In this document: positions 35,075 to 43,746 of the stretch, in pieces | Numbering within the stretch: position 1 is the first letter of the stretch | How the letters are laid out: each line of letters starts with the position of its first letter | Source of the DNA: Chromatocurvus sp964613795 | GTDB taxonomy: Bacteria; Pseudomonadota; Gammaproteobacteria; Pseudomonadales; Halieaceae | NCBI GenBank assembly: GCA_964613795.1 | Contig: CAZTJR010000008.1 | Coordinates: forward strand, 1-64,000 | Length of the DNA: 64,000 bases | Direction: 5' to 3' | Program-made: the position numbers and the translations under genes | The notes under the pieces: generated by a model | What the model saw: the letters and a program-made list of their open reading frames with translations, nothing else | What the model was told of the DNA's origin: nothing | The model's database searches: none

Positions 35075-38000
35075 ATGGGAGAAGCCGTACAGGCCCTGAC
35101 GGCCGGACCGGACATCGATCTGCAGCCGGCATCGCTGGACATCTGGGACAAGAAGTACCGACTCAAGGATCGCGCAGGTTCGCCTGTCGACAGAGAAATC
35201 ATTGACACTTACAAGCGCGTCGCCCGTGCCCTGGCGGATGCCGAGGACAGTGACGACAAGCGCAAGCAGTGGTACCAGCGATTTGTCTGGGCGCTGCAGA
35301 ACGGCGCCCTGCCCGCCGGCCGCATCATTTCCAACGCCGGCGCCCAGGCCTACAAGCCAGCCACCTCCACCATCAACTGCACCGTGTCAGGATCCATCGT
35401 CGACTCCATGGACGATATCCTTAACAAGAACCACGAAGCCGGCATGACCCTGAAGGCGGGCTGCGGCATCGGTTACGAGTTTTCCACGCTGCGTCCCAGG
35501 GGCGCCTACGTCAGTGGTGCCGGTGCGTATACCTCCGGCCCACTGTCGTTCATGGATATCTACGACAAGATGTGCTTCACCGTGTCCTCCGCCGGCGGCC
35601 GCCGCGGTGCGCAGATGGCGACCTTCGATATCAACCACCCCGACGTACTCGACTTTATCCGCGCCAAGCGTGAGAACGGCCGCCTGCGCCAGTTCAATCT
35701 CAGCCTGCTGATCACCACCGAGTTCATTGAGGCGGTGAAGGCCGGCACAGACTGGCCGCTGAGCTTCCCGATGACGGAAAAGGAGGCCGCGGAATCTGAC
35801 CTGGACGTGAACGACCCAACCCAGGTGGTCTGGCGTCCGTTCCCGGTCAAGAAGGATTACCTGTGCAACGACACCGGCGATGTCGCCTGCCGCGTGTACA
35901 AGACAGTCCCGGCGCAGCGCCTGTGGGACATGATCATGACGTCCACCTATGACTTCGCCGAGCCCGGGTTCATCCTGATCGACAAGGTCAACGAGATGAA
36001 CAACAACTGGTGGCAGGAGAGCATCCGCGCTACCAACCCCTGCGTGACCGCCGACACCTGGGTGCAGACGGCCGAGGGTCCACAACAGGTCGCCGATCTG
36101 GTGGGCCAACCCTTCCTCGCGCGGGTTGATGGCGAAGATCACGCCAGCGGCGCCGAGGGTTTTTTCCGCACGGCGACCAAGGCTGTTGTTCGCCTGCAGA
36201 CCCATGAAGGGCACGCTCTGCGGCTGACGAGTGACCACCGCGTCCGTCGCGTTTCCGCTCTGACCCGCTGGCGCCTGGAAACTGACTGGTGTGAGGCGGG
36301 AACGCTGCGCGTCGGTGATCGGGTGCTGCTGAACAATCACCGGGATTCCACCGCCTGGGCGGGGCGCTACGGATTTGACGAGGGCTATCTCACGGGCCTG
36401 CTGATTGGCAATGGCACGCTGCAGGAAGACAAGGCCCTGCTATCGGTCCGGACACGCGCTGTAGCGGTCAACGAAGGCGGCAGCAGTGACGGCACTGACG
36501 GCATCATGGCGGCGGCGCTGGCCGCGGCGCAAGGCATGCCGCAGCACGCTGAACTTGCCGGCTGGCAGAAAGTCGGCGGCAGTAACGAATACAGCCTCGC
36601 CACTGCTGCATTGAGCGAGCTCGCTACGGAGCTCGGCATGGCGCCCCAGCGCACGCAAATCACGCAGCAAGCGGAGCAGAGCTCCAGTGATTTCCACCGC
36701 GGCCTGCTGCGCGGGCTGTTCGACGCCCGCGGTTTTGTTGGCGGCGATGGCTTTGTAGGCAGCGAAGGCTTTGTTCAGGGCAATCGCAGGCAGGGTGTCA
36801 GCATCCGTCTGTCGCAGTCCAGCCTCGCTACGCTGGAAGCCGCACAGCGCATGCTTCTGCGCCTCGGCATCAACTCCACGCTGCACAAAGAACCGCAATC
36901 CGAGGGCGAAGCACAGCTGTCAGGCGGCAACGGCGATTCGTCGAATGATACCGCGGCAGAGCACCAATTGGTGATATCGGGTGACAATATCGCCATGTAT
37001 GCCGAGTCCGTGGGCTTTGCCGACACGGCCAAGCAGGACCTGCTGGAGCAGGCCCTGGCCGGCTACCCCCGACAGCTGAGCCGTGAGCGCTTTGTAGCGA
37101 CTGTTGCCAGTGTCAGTGCCGATGGCGTTGAAGACGTGTTCGACGTACAGGTTCCCGGCATCAACACCTTCGACGGCAATGGTCTGCATGCGCACAACTG
37201 CGGTGAACAGCCCCTGCCACCCTATGGCAGCTGCCTGCTGGGCTCCATCAACCTGACCAGGCTGGTGCTGGACCCGTTCACCGACAAGGCACGCTTTGAC
37301 TGGGATCGCTATCGCGATGTGGTCGCCGTCTTCACCCGCATGCTCGACAACGTGGTAGAAATCAACGGCCTGCCGCTGCCCGAGCAGCGTCACGAGATTA
37401 CCTACAAGCGACGCCACGGCATGGGCTTTCTGGGCCTGGGCTCCACGCTGACCATGCTCGGCATGCGCTACGGCGATGAAGAGTCGGTGGCGTTCACCGA
37501 GGAAGTCGCCCGAGAGATGGCCATCACCGGCTGGAAGCAGGCACTGGAGCTGTCCCGGGAAAAAGGCGCCGCGCCAATCATGGACGACACCTTCGAGGTC
37601 ACGCCGGCCATGCTGGAACTACGCCCGGAAATGGTTGCCGACGGCATCAAGGCCGGCGACAAGCTGCCCGGCAAGGTACTGCACGCTCGCTACAGTCGCT
37701 ACATGCAGCGCGTGGCCGAAGTCGCACCGGAGCTGGTGGAAGAGCTTGCCGCCGAGGGCGCGCGCTTCTCCCACCACTCATCAATCGCGCCCACCGGGAC
37801 GATTTCACTGTCACTGGCCAACAACGCCAGCAACGGCATCGAGCCCAGCTTTGCGCATCACTACTCACGCAACGTCATTCGTGAAGGGCGCAAGAGCAAG
37901 GAGAAGGTGGATGTGTTCTCCTTCGAGCTACTGGCCTACCGCGAGCGCATCAATCCCCGGGCCATGCCCTATACCGAGGACGCGGCCGCCCAGCTACCGG

Positions 38001-38380
38001 ACTATTTTTCGGTGGCGGACGACGTGACGCCCAGGCAGCACGTGGATATCCAGGCTGCAGCGCAGAAGTGGGTGGACTCGTCCATCTCCAAAACCGCCAA
38101 CGTGCCGACAGACTACCCGTTCGAAGATTTCAAGAACATCTATCTGTACGCCCACGAGAAGGGACTGAAAGGCTGCACCACCTTCCGCTTCAACCCGGAA
38201 GCCTTCCAGGGGGTACTGGTGAAGGAATCGGATCTGGAGAACACCCGCTATCAGTTCACGCTGGAAGATGGCTCCACGGTAGAAGTGAGCGGCAATGAGG
38301 AAGTCGAATACGACGGCGAGATGCACTCTGCCGCCAATCTGTTCGACGCACTGAAAGAAGGCTACTACGGCAAATTCTGA
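35075..38380 (+). CDS. nrdJa: Class II (B12-dependent) ribonucleotide reductase catalytic subunit NrdJa, intein-containing
   Basis: A precursor of 1101 residues; after removal of the 386-residue intein the mature enzyme has about 715. It reduces ribonucleotides to deoxyribonucleotides using adenosylcobalamin. Exteins show 'STINCTVSGSI', 'HEAGMTLKAGCGIGYEFSTL' and, once joined, 'TNPCGEQPLPPYGSC', holding the Asn/Cys/Glu active-site triad. The ATG at 35075 is chosen for its GGAGG site at 35061. An earlier in-frame TTG at 34964 is rejected because it is the first half of the -35 box. The C-terminal reductase tail is on a separate gene (nrdJb) 17 bp downstream, as in Pseudomonas. Function depends on protein splicing. 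Confidence 0.95.
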   Translation: MGEAVQALTAGPDIDLQPASLDIWDKKYRLKDRAGSPVDREIIDTYKRVARALADAEDSDDKRKQWYQRFVWALQNGALPAGRIISNAGAQAYKPATSTINCTVSGSIVDSMDDILNKNHEAGMTLKAGCGIGYEFSTLRPRGAYVSGAGAYTSGPLSFMDIYDKMCFTVSSAGGRRGAQMATFDINHPDVLDFIRAKRENGRLRQFNLSLLITTEFIEAVKAGTDWPLSFPMTEKEAAESDLDVNDPTQVVWRPFPVKKDYLCNDTGDVACRVYKTVPAQRLWDMIMTSTYDFAEPGFILIDKVNEMNNNWWQESIRATNPCVTADTWVQTAEGPQQVADLVGQPFLARVDGEDHASGAEGFFRTATKAVVRLQTHEGHALRLTSDHRVRRVSALTRWRLETDWCEAGTLRVGDRVLLNNHRDSTAWAGRYGFDEGYLTGLLIGNGTLQEDKALLSVRTRAVAVNEGGSSDGTDGIMAAALAAAQGMPQHAELAGWQKVGGSNEYSLATAALSELATELGMAPQRTQITQQAEQSSSDFHRGLLRGLFDARGFVGGDGFVGSEGFVQGNRRQGVSIRLSQSSLATLEAAQRMLLRLGINSTLHKEPQSEGEAQLSGGNGDSSNDTAAEHQLVISGDNIAMYAESVGFADTAKQDLLEQALAGYPRQLSRERFVATVASVSADGVEDVFDVQVPGINTFDGNGLHAHNCGEQPLPPYGSCLLGSINLTRLVLDPFTDKARFDWDRYRDVVAVFTRMLDNVVEINGLPLPEQRHEITYKRRHGMGFLGLGSTLTMLGMRYGDEESVAFTEEVAREMAITGWKQALELSREKGAAPIMDDTFEVTPAMLELRPEMVADGIKAGDKLPGKVLHARYSRYMQRVAEVAPELVEELAAEGARFSHHSSIAPTGTISLSLANNASNGIEPSFAHHYSRNVIREGRKSKEKVDVFSFELLAYRERINPRAMPYTEDAAAQLPDYFSVADDVTPRQHVDIQAAAQKWVDSSISKTANVPTDYPFEDFKNIYLYAHEKGLKGCTTFRFNPEAFQGVLVKESDLENTRYQFTLEDGSTVEVSGNEEVEYDGEMHSAANLFDALKEGYYGKF
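36041..37198 (+). mobile_element. Intein in NrdJa with degenerate LAGLIDADG endonuclease
   Basis: 386 residues inserted between Pro and Cys of 'NPCGEQ'. Splicing blocks look intact: Cys1 in 'CVTADTWVQT', block B 'RLTSDHRV' with Thr and His, block F/G 'VEDVFDVQVPGINTFDGNG' ending His-Ala-His-Asn, then the +1 Cys of the extein. The middle is a DOD homing endonuclease with two dodecapeptides, 'GYLTGLLIGNG' and 'LLRGLFDARGFV'. The acidic residue at position 8 of LAGLIDADG is Asn (residue 124) in the first and Arg (residue 230) in the second, so DNA cleavage should be lost. The +1 nucleophile is also the reductase's thiyl-radical cysteine. Confidence 0.93.
36731..36781 (+). repeat. Short in-frame triplication inside the intein endonuclease
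   Basis: Directly after the second dodecapeptide the protein reads GFVGGD-GFVGSE-GFVQG, encoded by three near-identical 18-bp units (the last one 15 bp). A normal endonuclease has one such turn here. The expansion is consistent with drift after loss of nuclease function. Confidence 0.7.
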
Positions 38381-38397
38381 GGGCCGGGGAGAGACAC

Positions 38398-39108
38398 ATG
38401 GCAGTCAAGATCGACAGCAAGATCGTCAGTTACAAGGTTCTCGAAAACGAAGATCCCGCCGCGGTAGTGGACGCCGCCGCGCCGGCTAACGAAGCGAGCG
38501 ATGTCGTGCATATGCACGAATCCTTCCAGCGTCCCGAGCGCCTGGTGGGGTCCACCTACAAGGTGAAGACGCCGATGTCAGAGCACGCGCTGTATATCAC
38601 CGTGAACGATGTCATTCTCAATGAGGGCACCGAACACGAACTGCGGCGACCCTTCGAGGTGTTCATCAACTCCAAGAACATGGAGCACTTTCAGTGGGTG
38701 GTTGCCCTGACGCGGCTGATCTCGGCAATCTTCCGCAAGGGAGGGGATGCGACCTTCCTGGTGGAGGAGCTGAAAGCGGTATTCGACCCCCGTGGCGGCT
38801 ACTTCAAGAAAGGCGGGGTGTTCATGCCCTCAATCGTGGCCGAGATAGGCTACGCCATCGAGGACCACATGAAGCACATTGGCCTGATCGAGAGCAAACT
38901 CGACCGGCACCAGCAGGACTTTCTCGAGCAGAAGCGCCGGGAAATGGGTGAGGCCGATGTAAAAAAGCCACAGGGCGCTGAGGAGGAGCAGAGCGAGTCC
39001 GACTTTCCCCCCAGCGCCAGCCTGTGCATGAAATGCCACACGAAGGCTGTGGTGCTGATGGATGGCTGCATGACCTGCCTGAACTGTGCCGACTCCAAAT
39101 GCGGCTGA
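38398..39108 (+). CDS. nrdJb: Class II ribonucleotide reductase C-terminal subunit NrdJb
   Basis: 236 residues. The central part (about 50-165) has the TSCPD-like fold found at the C-terminus of class II reductases ('RPFEVFINSKNMEHFQWVVA', 'ISAIFRKGGDATFLVEELKA'). The tail has six cysteines: C-x2-C in 'LCMKCHTKA', then 'GCMTCLNCADSKCG', which should act in thiol transfer or zinc binding to re-reduce the active site. GGGGAGAG precedes the ATG and the gap to nrdJa is 17 bp. The split of NrdJ into a and b chains is known from Pseudomonas. Confidence 0.92.
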   Translation: MAVKIDSKIVSYKVLENEDPAAVVDAAAPANEASDVVHMHESFQRPERLVGSTYKVKTPMSEHALYITVNDVILNEGTEHELRRPFEVFINSKNMEHFQWVVALTRLISAIFRKGGDATFLVEELKAVFDPRGGYFKKGGVFMPSIVAEIGYAIEDHMKHIGLIESKLDRHQQDFLEQKRREMGEADVKKPQGAEEEQSESDFPPSASLCMKCHTKAVVLMDGCMTCLNCADSKCG

Positions 39109-39121
39109 GACACGCCTGATC

Positions 39122-39142
39122 CGGGGCAGCAACAATGCCCCG
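39122..39142 (+). terminator. Possible nrdJ operon terminator hairpin
   Basis: Arms CGGGGCA and TGCCCCG around a 7-nt loop, 14 bp after the nrdJb stop. No T-run follows, so it is at best a weak intrinsic terminator or a 3'-end-stabilising hairpin. Confidence 0.35.
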
Positions 39143-39155
39143 CACCGCCCCCTCC

Positions 39156-39175
39156 CATTCCATTCCATTCCATCC
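39156..39175. repeat. CATTC pentanucleotide microsatellite
   Basis: Three perfect CATTC units (39156-39170) and one variant CATCC lie in the noncoding gap after nrdJb. No function is implied. Confidence 0.7.
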
Positions 39176-39339
39176 CGCACGCAAATCATCACCACATGCC
39201 GCTAACCGCATGTACAGAAGGTCATGGCGGACGCTCCCGCTTAACACTTCTTAACTGTCTCGCTGCCGACCGGGAAGTAATGTGGGCGATGCAGGGCAGA
39301 TGTTTTATGGTGGCGTTCAGTTTCTGCATGCCCCTTGCC

Positions 39340-39352
39340 TGTTCAATGAACA
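39340..39352. promoter_or_regulatory. TGTTCA-A-TGAACA dyad upstream of signalling island
   Basis: A perfect 6-bp inverted repeat with a one-base centre, 25 bp before the ATG of the first degenerate HD-GYP gene. The size and symmetry fit a repressor or activator operator. It does not fit LexA spacing. Confidence 0.35.
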
Positions 39353-39377
39353 TTCAGCGGCAGGATAGCCTTCCACT

Positions 39378-39974
39378 ATGCAATATTCAGAAACATTCGT
39401 GCAGCCGTCTGAAGGACGCGCCTACGGACATATCCCCCAGGGTCTTGATAACTACTCCTTGTCGCTGATCGACGATGTCGTCACAAACTACTTGCTCCAG
39501 AAGCCCTTGGCATCCGATGAGACCGATCAGGAGCGCCTGCTGAGAACAAGAATAGCCAAGCTGTGCAAGCTTCTTGCCGAAGCAAATGGCTGCTTACGAT
39601 CCATCAGCAAACAGTTCGAGAAAGCCGTCATGCTGTCTGGGCATGATTTCGGCTCCTTTGAAAACACCGAGGGTCTGCCAACACTCGAGCTGGCAGCGCA
39701 GCTGAAAAAGGAGCGCGATGAGCGCTGGGATGGCAAGGGAAGCAGGCTGGGGCTCGCCGGCACTGACATTGGGCTGATAACACGCGCGTACCACATCTGC
39801 GACGCCTATATACGACTCATATCCAGTAATGAAAGCGCGCACCTGGGAAGGTCGGAGAACTACGCCGCGGCATTTGAGGTGCTTTATGAGGAAGCAGGGA
39901 GGCGCTACGACCCCAGTCTTGTAGAACGCCTGTATTCGGACGTTGTTGGCGAGCTTATCGCCGGCAACCACTGA
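39378..39974 (+). CDS. Degenerate HD-GYP-like protein, copy 1
   Basis: 198 residues, soluble. The C-terminal half carries the tail signature of HD-GYP c-di-GMP phosphodiesterases: 'ERWDGKGSRLGLAGTDIGL' and 'ITRAYHICDAYIRLIS'. The metal-binding HD pair and the HH before 'ERWDG' are missing, replaced by non-ligand residues, and GYP has become G-S-R. It is therefore unlikely to be a phosphodiesterase and may bind c-di-GMP or partner proteins (inference). It is followed after 20 bp by a second such gene and opens the signalling island. Confidence 0.68.
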   Translation: MQYSETFVQPSEGRAYGHIPQGLDNYSLSLIDDVVTNYLLQKPLASDETDQERLLRTRIAKLCKLLAEANGCLRSISKQFEKAVMLSGHDFGSFENTEGLPTLELAAQLKKERDERWDGKGSRLGLAGTDIGLITRAYHICDAYIRLISSNESAHLGRSENYAAAFEVLYEEAGRRYDPSLVERLYSDVVGELIAGNH

Positions 39975-39994
39975 TAATCGATCAGGTAACATGA

Positions 39995-40603
39995 ATGATA
40001 AGCCGACTTTTGTCTGCCGGAAGCAAAGATCCATTCACACGCAGCGCCCACCACTCTCCTTCCTATTCGCGGCTCAAGTTGCCCGATGATAGCGTTGCAG
40101 CCACCTCTGCAAAACTCGCCGCTGCGCTAGGGAGGACGCCCCACTTCTGCGCCACCATCAGGCAAGCGGCCGGTTTTCGCGAGGCGGGCAAGAAACTGGC
40201 GGAAGAGCATGGACTGACAGCGCAGGAAAAAGGCATCTCGCCGCAGCAGGCGCTGAACAAGCGGATCACCATCGAATCGCGGCTTGCCCGAAGGCATTTG
40301 AACAGCCAAAATGATCCCGTCCTGCAAATGGCGAGCGACATAGCCACTTTTTATCGGGAACGCTGGGACGGCAAAGGCTTTCCCAATGGACTCATCGCCC
40401 ACGAAATACCGGTCGCGGCGCGCATCGTGGCGATTTGCCTCACCTATGAGGCGCTGACTATGGAAACCCGGCACGGCACAGAGTGGCTTTGGAACGACGC
40501 GCTTGCCTATATTGAGAGTCAGGCGGAGAGCCGGTTTGATCCACATATGATTCAGGTCTTTCTGGAGATGCAGACGGATCATTGCGTGAAGGCTGGCAAT
40601 TGA
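39995..40603 (+). CDS. Degenerate HD-GYP-like protein, copy 2
   Basis: 202 residues, soluble. It aligns with an HD-GYP domain: 'RERWDGKGFPNGLIAHEIPV' followed by 'ARIVAICLTYEALTM' is close to the canonical 'HHERWDGSGYP...ARIVAIADVYDAL'. The HD motif position reads 'FREAGKK' instead of HDIGK, and the HH is Tyr-Arg, so all recognisable metal ligands are lost. GYP is GFP. It is probably a pseudo-enzyme. Its arrangement with copy 1, beside a REC-EAL phosphodiesterase, suggests a role in c-di-GMP signalling. Confidence 0.72.
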   Translation: MISRLLSAGSKDPFTRSAHHSPSYSRLKLPDDSVAATSAKLAAALGRTPHFCATIRQAAGFREAGKKLAEEHGLTAQEKGISPQQALNKRITIESRLARRHLNSQNDPVLQMASDIATFYRERWDGKGFPNGLIAHEIPVAARIVAICLTYEALTMETRHGTEWLWNDALAYIESQAESRFDPHMIQVFLEMQTDHCVKAGN

Positions 40604-40939
40604 GCTGTCGCAAAGCTTGCCGGCCACCGGGATACCGCGCAGCCCACGGCTAACAGCAGCGACCATCGATTCACCAGTCCCTGATCATTGACCGCAGCTA
40701 AGCGAGCTGCCTCAGCACCGCGGCTAGACCGCATACCGCCCTCCTCGGCCGCTCATCCGGTCTTCTTCTGGCGCGTTTATCTGGGGGCTTCAGGCTCAGC
40801 GTCACTCAGCTATAGCGGCTTGCGGACCCGCCGGGCGCCAAGATCGTGCCCGCCGCAGTTTTGTTAAATTTCGTTACGTTTTGTTTCTGATTGTAATTTT
40901 ACGTCACACTCCCCTCATCGCAATCCTGGAGGAGCAGAC
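40604..40939. other. AT-rich control region upstream of the PhnD-like gene
   Basis: 336 bp with no convincing gene. Its last 70 bp (about 40858-40915) are markedly AT-rich against a GC-rich background (for example GTTAAATTTCGTTACG), so they likely hold the promoter of the sensory operon. I cannot pick a confident -35/-10 pair. Confidence 0.5.
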
Positions 40940-41758
40940 ATGGGGCGCACCATGGCGGGCCTGCTGGCAGCCCTGTCCATCAGTGTTTCGGCAGCGGCCT
41001 CCAACATTTATACAGTGGGTGTTGTACCGCAATATGACGCACGCACCCTGCACGCAACGTGGCAGCCCATACTGGCACGCATCAGCGAGGAGCTGGGACA
41101 TCGCTTTGTTCTGAAGGGGGCAAACGATATTCCCTCATTCGAGGCGGCCTACCGTAACGGCGACTACGATTTTGTCTACCTGAACCCGTGGCATGCCGTC
41201 GTGGCTTGGGAGGTGCAGGCGTACCAGCCGATTCTGCGAGATATGTCGCGCGAGCTGCACGGGGTTCTGGTGGTTCGCCGCGACAGTGAAATCCGTACCC
41301 TGGATGACCTGCAGGGGCGGGAAATTGTCTTCCCAGCGCCAAATGCGATGGGAGCCTCTCTGCTGATCCGTGCCGAGCTGACCAGCCAGCACCGTCTTTT
41401 GTTCCATCCAGTGTATGTGGGGAATCATGCGTCGGTGTACCTGAATGTGGCCGTGGGCGCGGCAGACGCCGGCGGCGGCATTCTCGCCACGCTGCACGAA
41501 CAGCCGGCAGCACTGAAATCGAGGCTGCGTATTCTTTACCGGACGCGTGGCGTGAAGCCTCATCCTATCAGTGTACATCCGCGCGTGCCTGGGGCCCTTG
41601 TCAAGGCCTTTGTGCGCAGCATGATCAGCCTCTCTGACAAACTGTCCATGCGGCAGCATCTTCTTGATATTCCGCTACAGGAAATCGGCAAGGCAGATAT
41701 TTCGGAGTATCTGCCGCTGCAGGATTGGGGTCTTCAGAGCTTCTATGACCCGGGCTAA
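40940..41758 (+). CDS. PhnD-like periplasmic binding protein
   Basis: 272 residues with a signal peptide ('LLAALSISVSAAASN') and a phosphonate-binding-like (PhnD-type) type-2 receptor domain: 'YTVGVVPQYDARTLHATWQP', 'GDYDFVYLNPWHAVVA' and 'GREIVFPAPNAMGASL'. No ABC transporter genes are near. Its last 14 bp overlap the start of the hybrid kinase gene, so it most likely supplies ligand information to that kinase rather than a transporter. A strong GGAGGAG precedes the ATG. The ligand is unknown; phosphate- or phosphonate-type anions are typical of the fold. Confidence 0.85.
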   Translation: MGRTMAGLLAALSISVSAAASNIYTVGVVPQYDARTLHATWQPILARISEELGHRFVLKGANDIPSFEAAYRNGDYDFVYLNPWHAVVAWEVQAYQPILRDMSRELHGVLVVRRDSEIRTLDDLQGREIVFPAPNAMGASLLIRAELTSQHRLLFHPVYVGNHASVYLNVAVGAADAGGGILATLHEQPAALKSRLRILYRTRGVKPHPISVHPRVPGALVKAFVRSMISLSDKLSMRQHLLDIPLQEIGKADISEYLPLQDWGLQSFYDPG

Positions 41759-43640
41759 GCGGACATACAGCCTGCGGGCTCGCACCGCCGTCATCGCCGG
41801 TGCGCTGGCCGTAATTCTATTGCTTTTCCAATGGTGTTATCTGCTGCCGCGCCAGGAGGCCTGGATACTCAAGACATTGTCAGACGCGTCCCAGCGGGCC
41901 CTGGATCAACTATCTGTATCACTGGAAGAGCCGCTGTTGCGGAGGGATCTGGCTGCTGTACATGCGCTTATCGAAGCGCAGCTGGCCACAAACGGTGACT
42001 GGCATAACCTGATTTTGACAGGCCCTGACGGCGGCCGCCTGTACCCACTTGAGCTGGAAAAAGAGTTTAACAATGTCAATAGCGGGCTCAGCAGCACCAT
42101 CAACATGGGTGACGCCCCTCTTGGTCAGATATTTCTCAATGTCAGCTTTGATGGAGCACTGGCAGAGGCACGTCAACTGCAGATACAGCTGGTGTACTTT
42201 CAACTGTTCATCCTGCTGGCTTCTCTTATCGCTGCCCTTCTGATGCTGGAATGCGCCATCTTCAAACCACTCAAGCAATTGTCCCATGCGTTTTCTCGAC
42301 TGACACAGCGCGAGTCGCGCTATCCGCTGCCCGTCTCAGGGGCGAGAGAAATTCGCAATCTTGTAAACGCGTTTGACGTGGCAAGACTTGCTGCCGCGGC
42401 CTATCAGGCTCAGCTCATCCAGCTCCGGGATGACGCAGACTCGGCCAACCGCGCCAAGACCGAATTTCTGTCACAAGTCAGCCATGAACTGCGCACCCCA
42501 CTCAACTCCATCATCGGCGTGTCAGAGCTGGCGCTTGAGGGGCGCGAACTCCGCGCATCAGAGCACCGCAACCTCGTCATCATTAACCAGTCCGGGCGGC
42601 ATCTTCTGGCATTGATACAGCAGATACTGGACCTGACCCAGGGCAACAGCAACACCGAGCAGATCTCGCTGCAGCCGGTAAACGTTGCCGCGATGCTGGA
42701 GGATTGCTGCACGCTGATCAACGACATGGCAATCCGGTATGGGGTGACGGTGACTGTTTCCGACAACTGCATTGGTTGCCAGGCCCAGGTCAGGGCAGAC
42801 CCACTGCGTCTGCGCCAGTGCCTGCTCAACCTGTTATCCAACGCAATTAAATACAATCGCCCCCAGGGCAAAGTAGCGCTGGACGCAGAACAGACCGACG
42901 AGGGCAACATTGTCATCAGCGTCAGTGACGAGGGCAACGGGCTCACCGAAGAAGAACGGCTCTTGGCCTTCAAGCCCTTTGAGCGCCTGTCAGCGCCAGG
43001 CCGCCATATTGAGGGCACGGGTATCGGGTTGTCGATTACTCAGCATGTGGTGGAGTTGATGGAGGGCTCTGTCGGCGTCGAGAGCCACCCCGGGATCGGC
43101 TCCCGTTTCTGGATAGCGCTGCCTCACGTAGAGGAAAAAGCGCCGACGCCGCAAGTCACAGACAGCTTGCCGACCGGGACCGGCCACAGCGAGCATAACG
43201 ACACACCCGGTATTGGCAGGGTCGGAGCAGACAGACCGGACACGGTATCGACAGCAGCTCGACCACGGGTGCTGGTTGCGGAGGACAATCCATTCAACCA
43301 GAAAGTGATCGCCTCACAGCTGGCATCGCTGGACATCGAATTCTGTGCCGCCAGCAACGGCGCAGACGCCCTGCAACGACTGTCGACCGAGCCCTTTGAT
43401 CTGCTTGTCACCGATCTGATGATGCCTGAGATGGATGGCCTTGAGCTGTGCCGCCGCGTTCGCCAGCATTCCGACCCTCGCGTTACCAGACTGCCCATCA
43501 TTGCCCTTACCGCGAATGCGCTTGCCAGCGCGCACGACAACGCGCTCGCCGCAGGGGCAAGTACCTTCCTTACAAAGCCCATAGGCAAAGCCATGCTGCA
43601 GAGCGCAGTCATGTCAGAGCTGCAAAGAGCGACATCATGA
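41745..43640 (+). CDS. Membrane hybrid histidine kinase (HisKA-HATPase-REC)
   Basis: 631 residues. TM1 (about 15-35) and TM2 (about 150-172) flank a periplasmic sensor of about 115 residues. A HisKA domain has the phospho-acceptor His247 in 'QVSHELRTPLNS'. The HATPase domain has 'NLLSNAIKYN' (N box), 'DEGNGL' (G1) and 'GTGIGLSI' (G2). A C-terminal receiver has Asp557 in 'LLVTDLMMPEMDG'. There is no HPt domain on this protein. The ATG at 41745 overlaps the PhnD-like gene, making the pair a probable periplasmic sensor complex. Its partner HPt is on the next gene. Confidence 0.92.
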   Translation: MTRAKRTYSLRARTAVIAGALAVILLLFQWCYLLPRQEAWILKTLSDASQRALDQLSVSLEEPLLRRDLAAVHALIEAQLATNGDWHNLILTGPDGGRLYPLELEKEFNNVNSGLSSTINMGDAPLGQIFLNVSFDGALAEARQLQIQLVYFQLFILLASLIAALLMLECAIFKPLKQLSHAFSRLTQRESRYPLPVSGAREIRNLVNAFDVARLAAAAYQAQLIQLRDDADSANRAKTEFLSQVSHELRTPLNSIIGVSELALEGRELRASEHRNLVIINQSGRHLLALIQQILDLTQGNSNTEQISLQPVNVAAMLEDCCTLINDMAIRYGVTVTVSDNCIGCQAQVRADPLRLRQCLLNLLSNAIKYNRPQGKVALDAEQTDEGNIVISVSDEGNGLTEEERLLAFKPFERLSAPGRHIEGTGIGLSITQHVVELMEGSVGVESHPGIGSRFWIALPHVEEKAPTPQVTDSLPTGTGHSEHNDTPGIGRVGADRPDTVSTAARPRVLVAEDNPFNQKVIASQLASLDIEFCAASNGADALQRLSTEPFDLLVTDLMMPEMDGLELCRRVRQHSDPRVTRLPIIALTANALASAHDNALAAGASTFLTKPIGKAMLQSAVMSELQRATS

Positions 43641-43746
43641 CGGGGCCCGGCAGGTCGAACCGGACGATCCTGCATGCCTTGCCCGCGCTGGCGCTTGTTA
43701 AGCATTGTTACCAAGTGCAAATTTTTAAAATGCGGTACAGCTCTCT

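Noticed and set aside
35387..36340. 317-residue minus-strand open frame inside nrdJa
   Set aside because: Antisense to conserved catalytic sequence, with no ribosome site and no recognisable motif.
39338..39354. LexA box candidate CTGTTCAATGAACATT
   Set aside because: It has CTGT but not ACAG at the required spacing; the symmetry is centred elsewhere.
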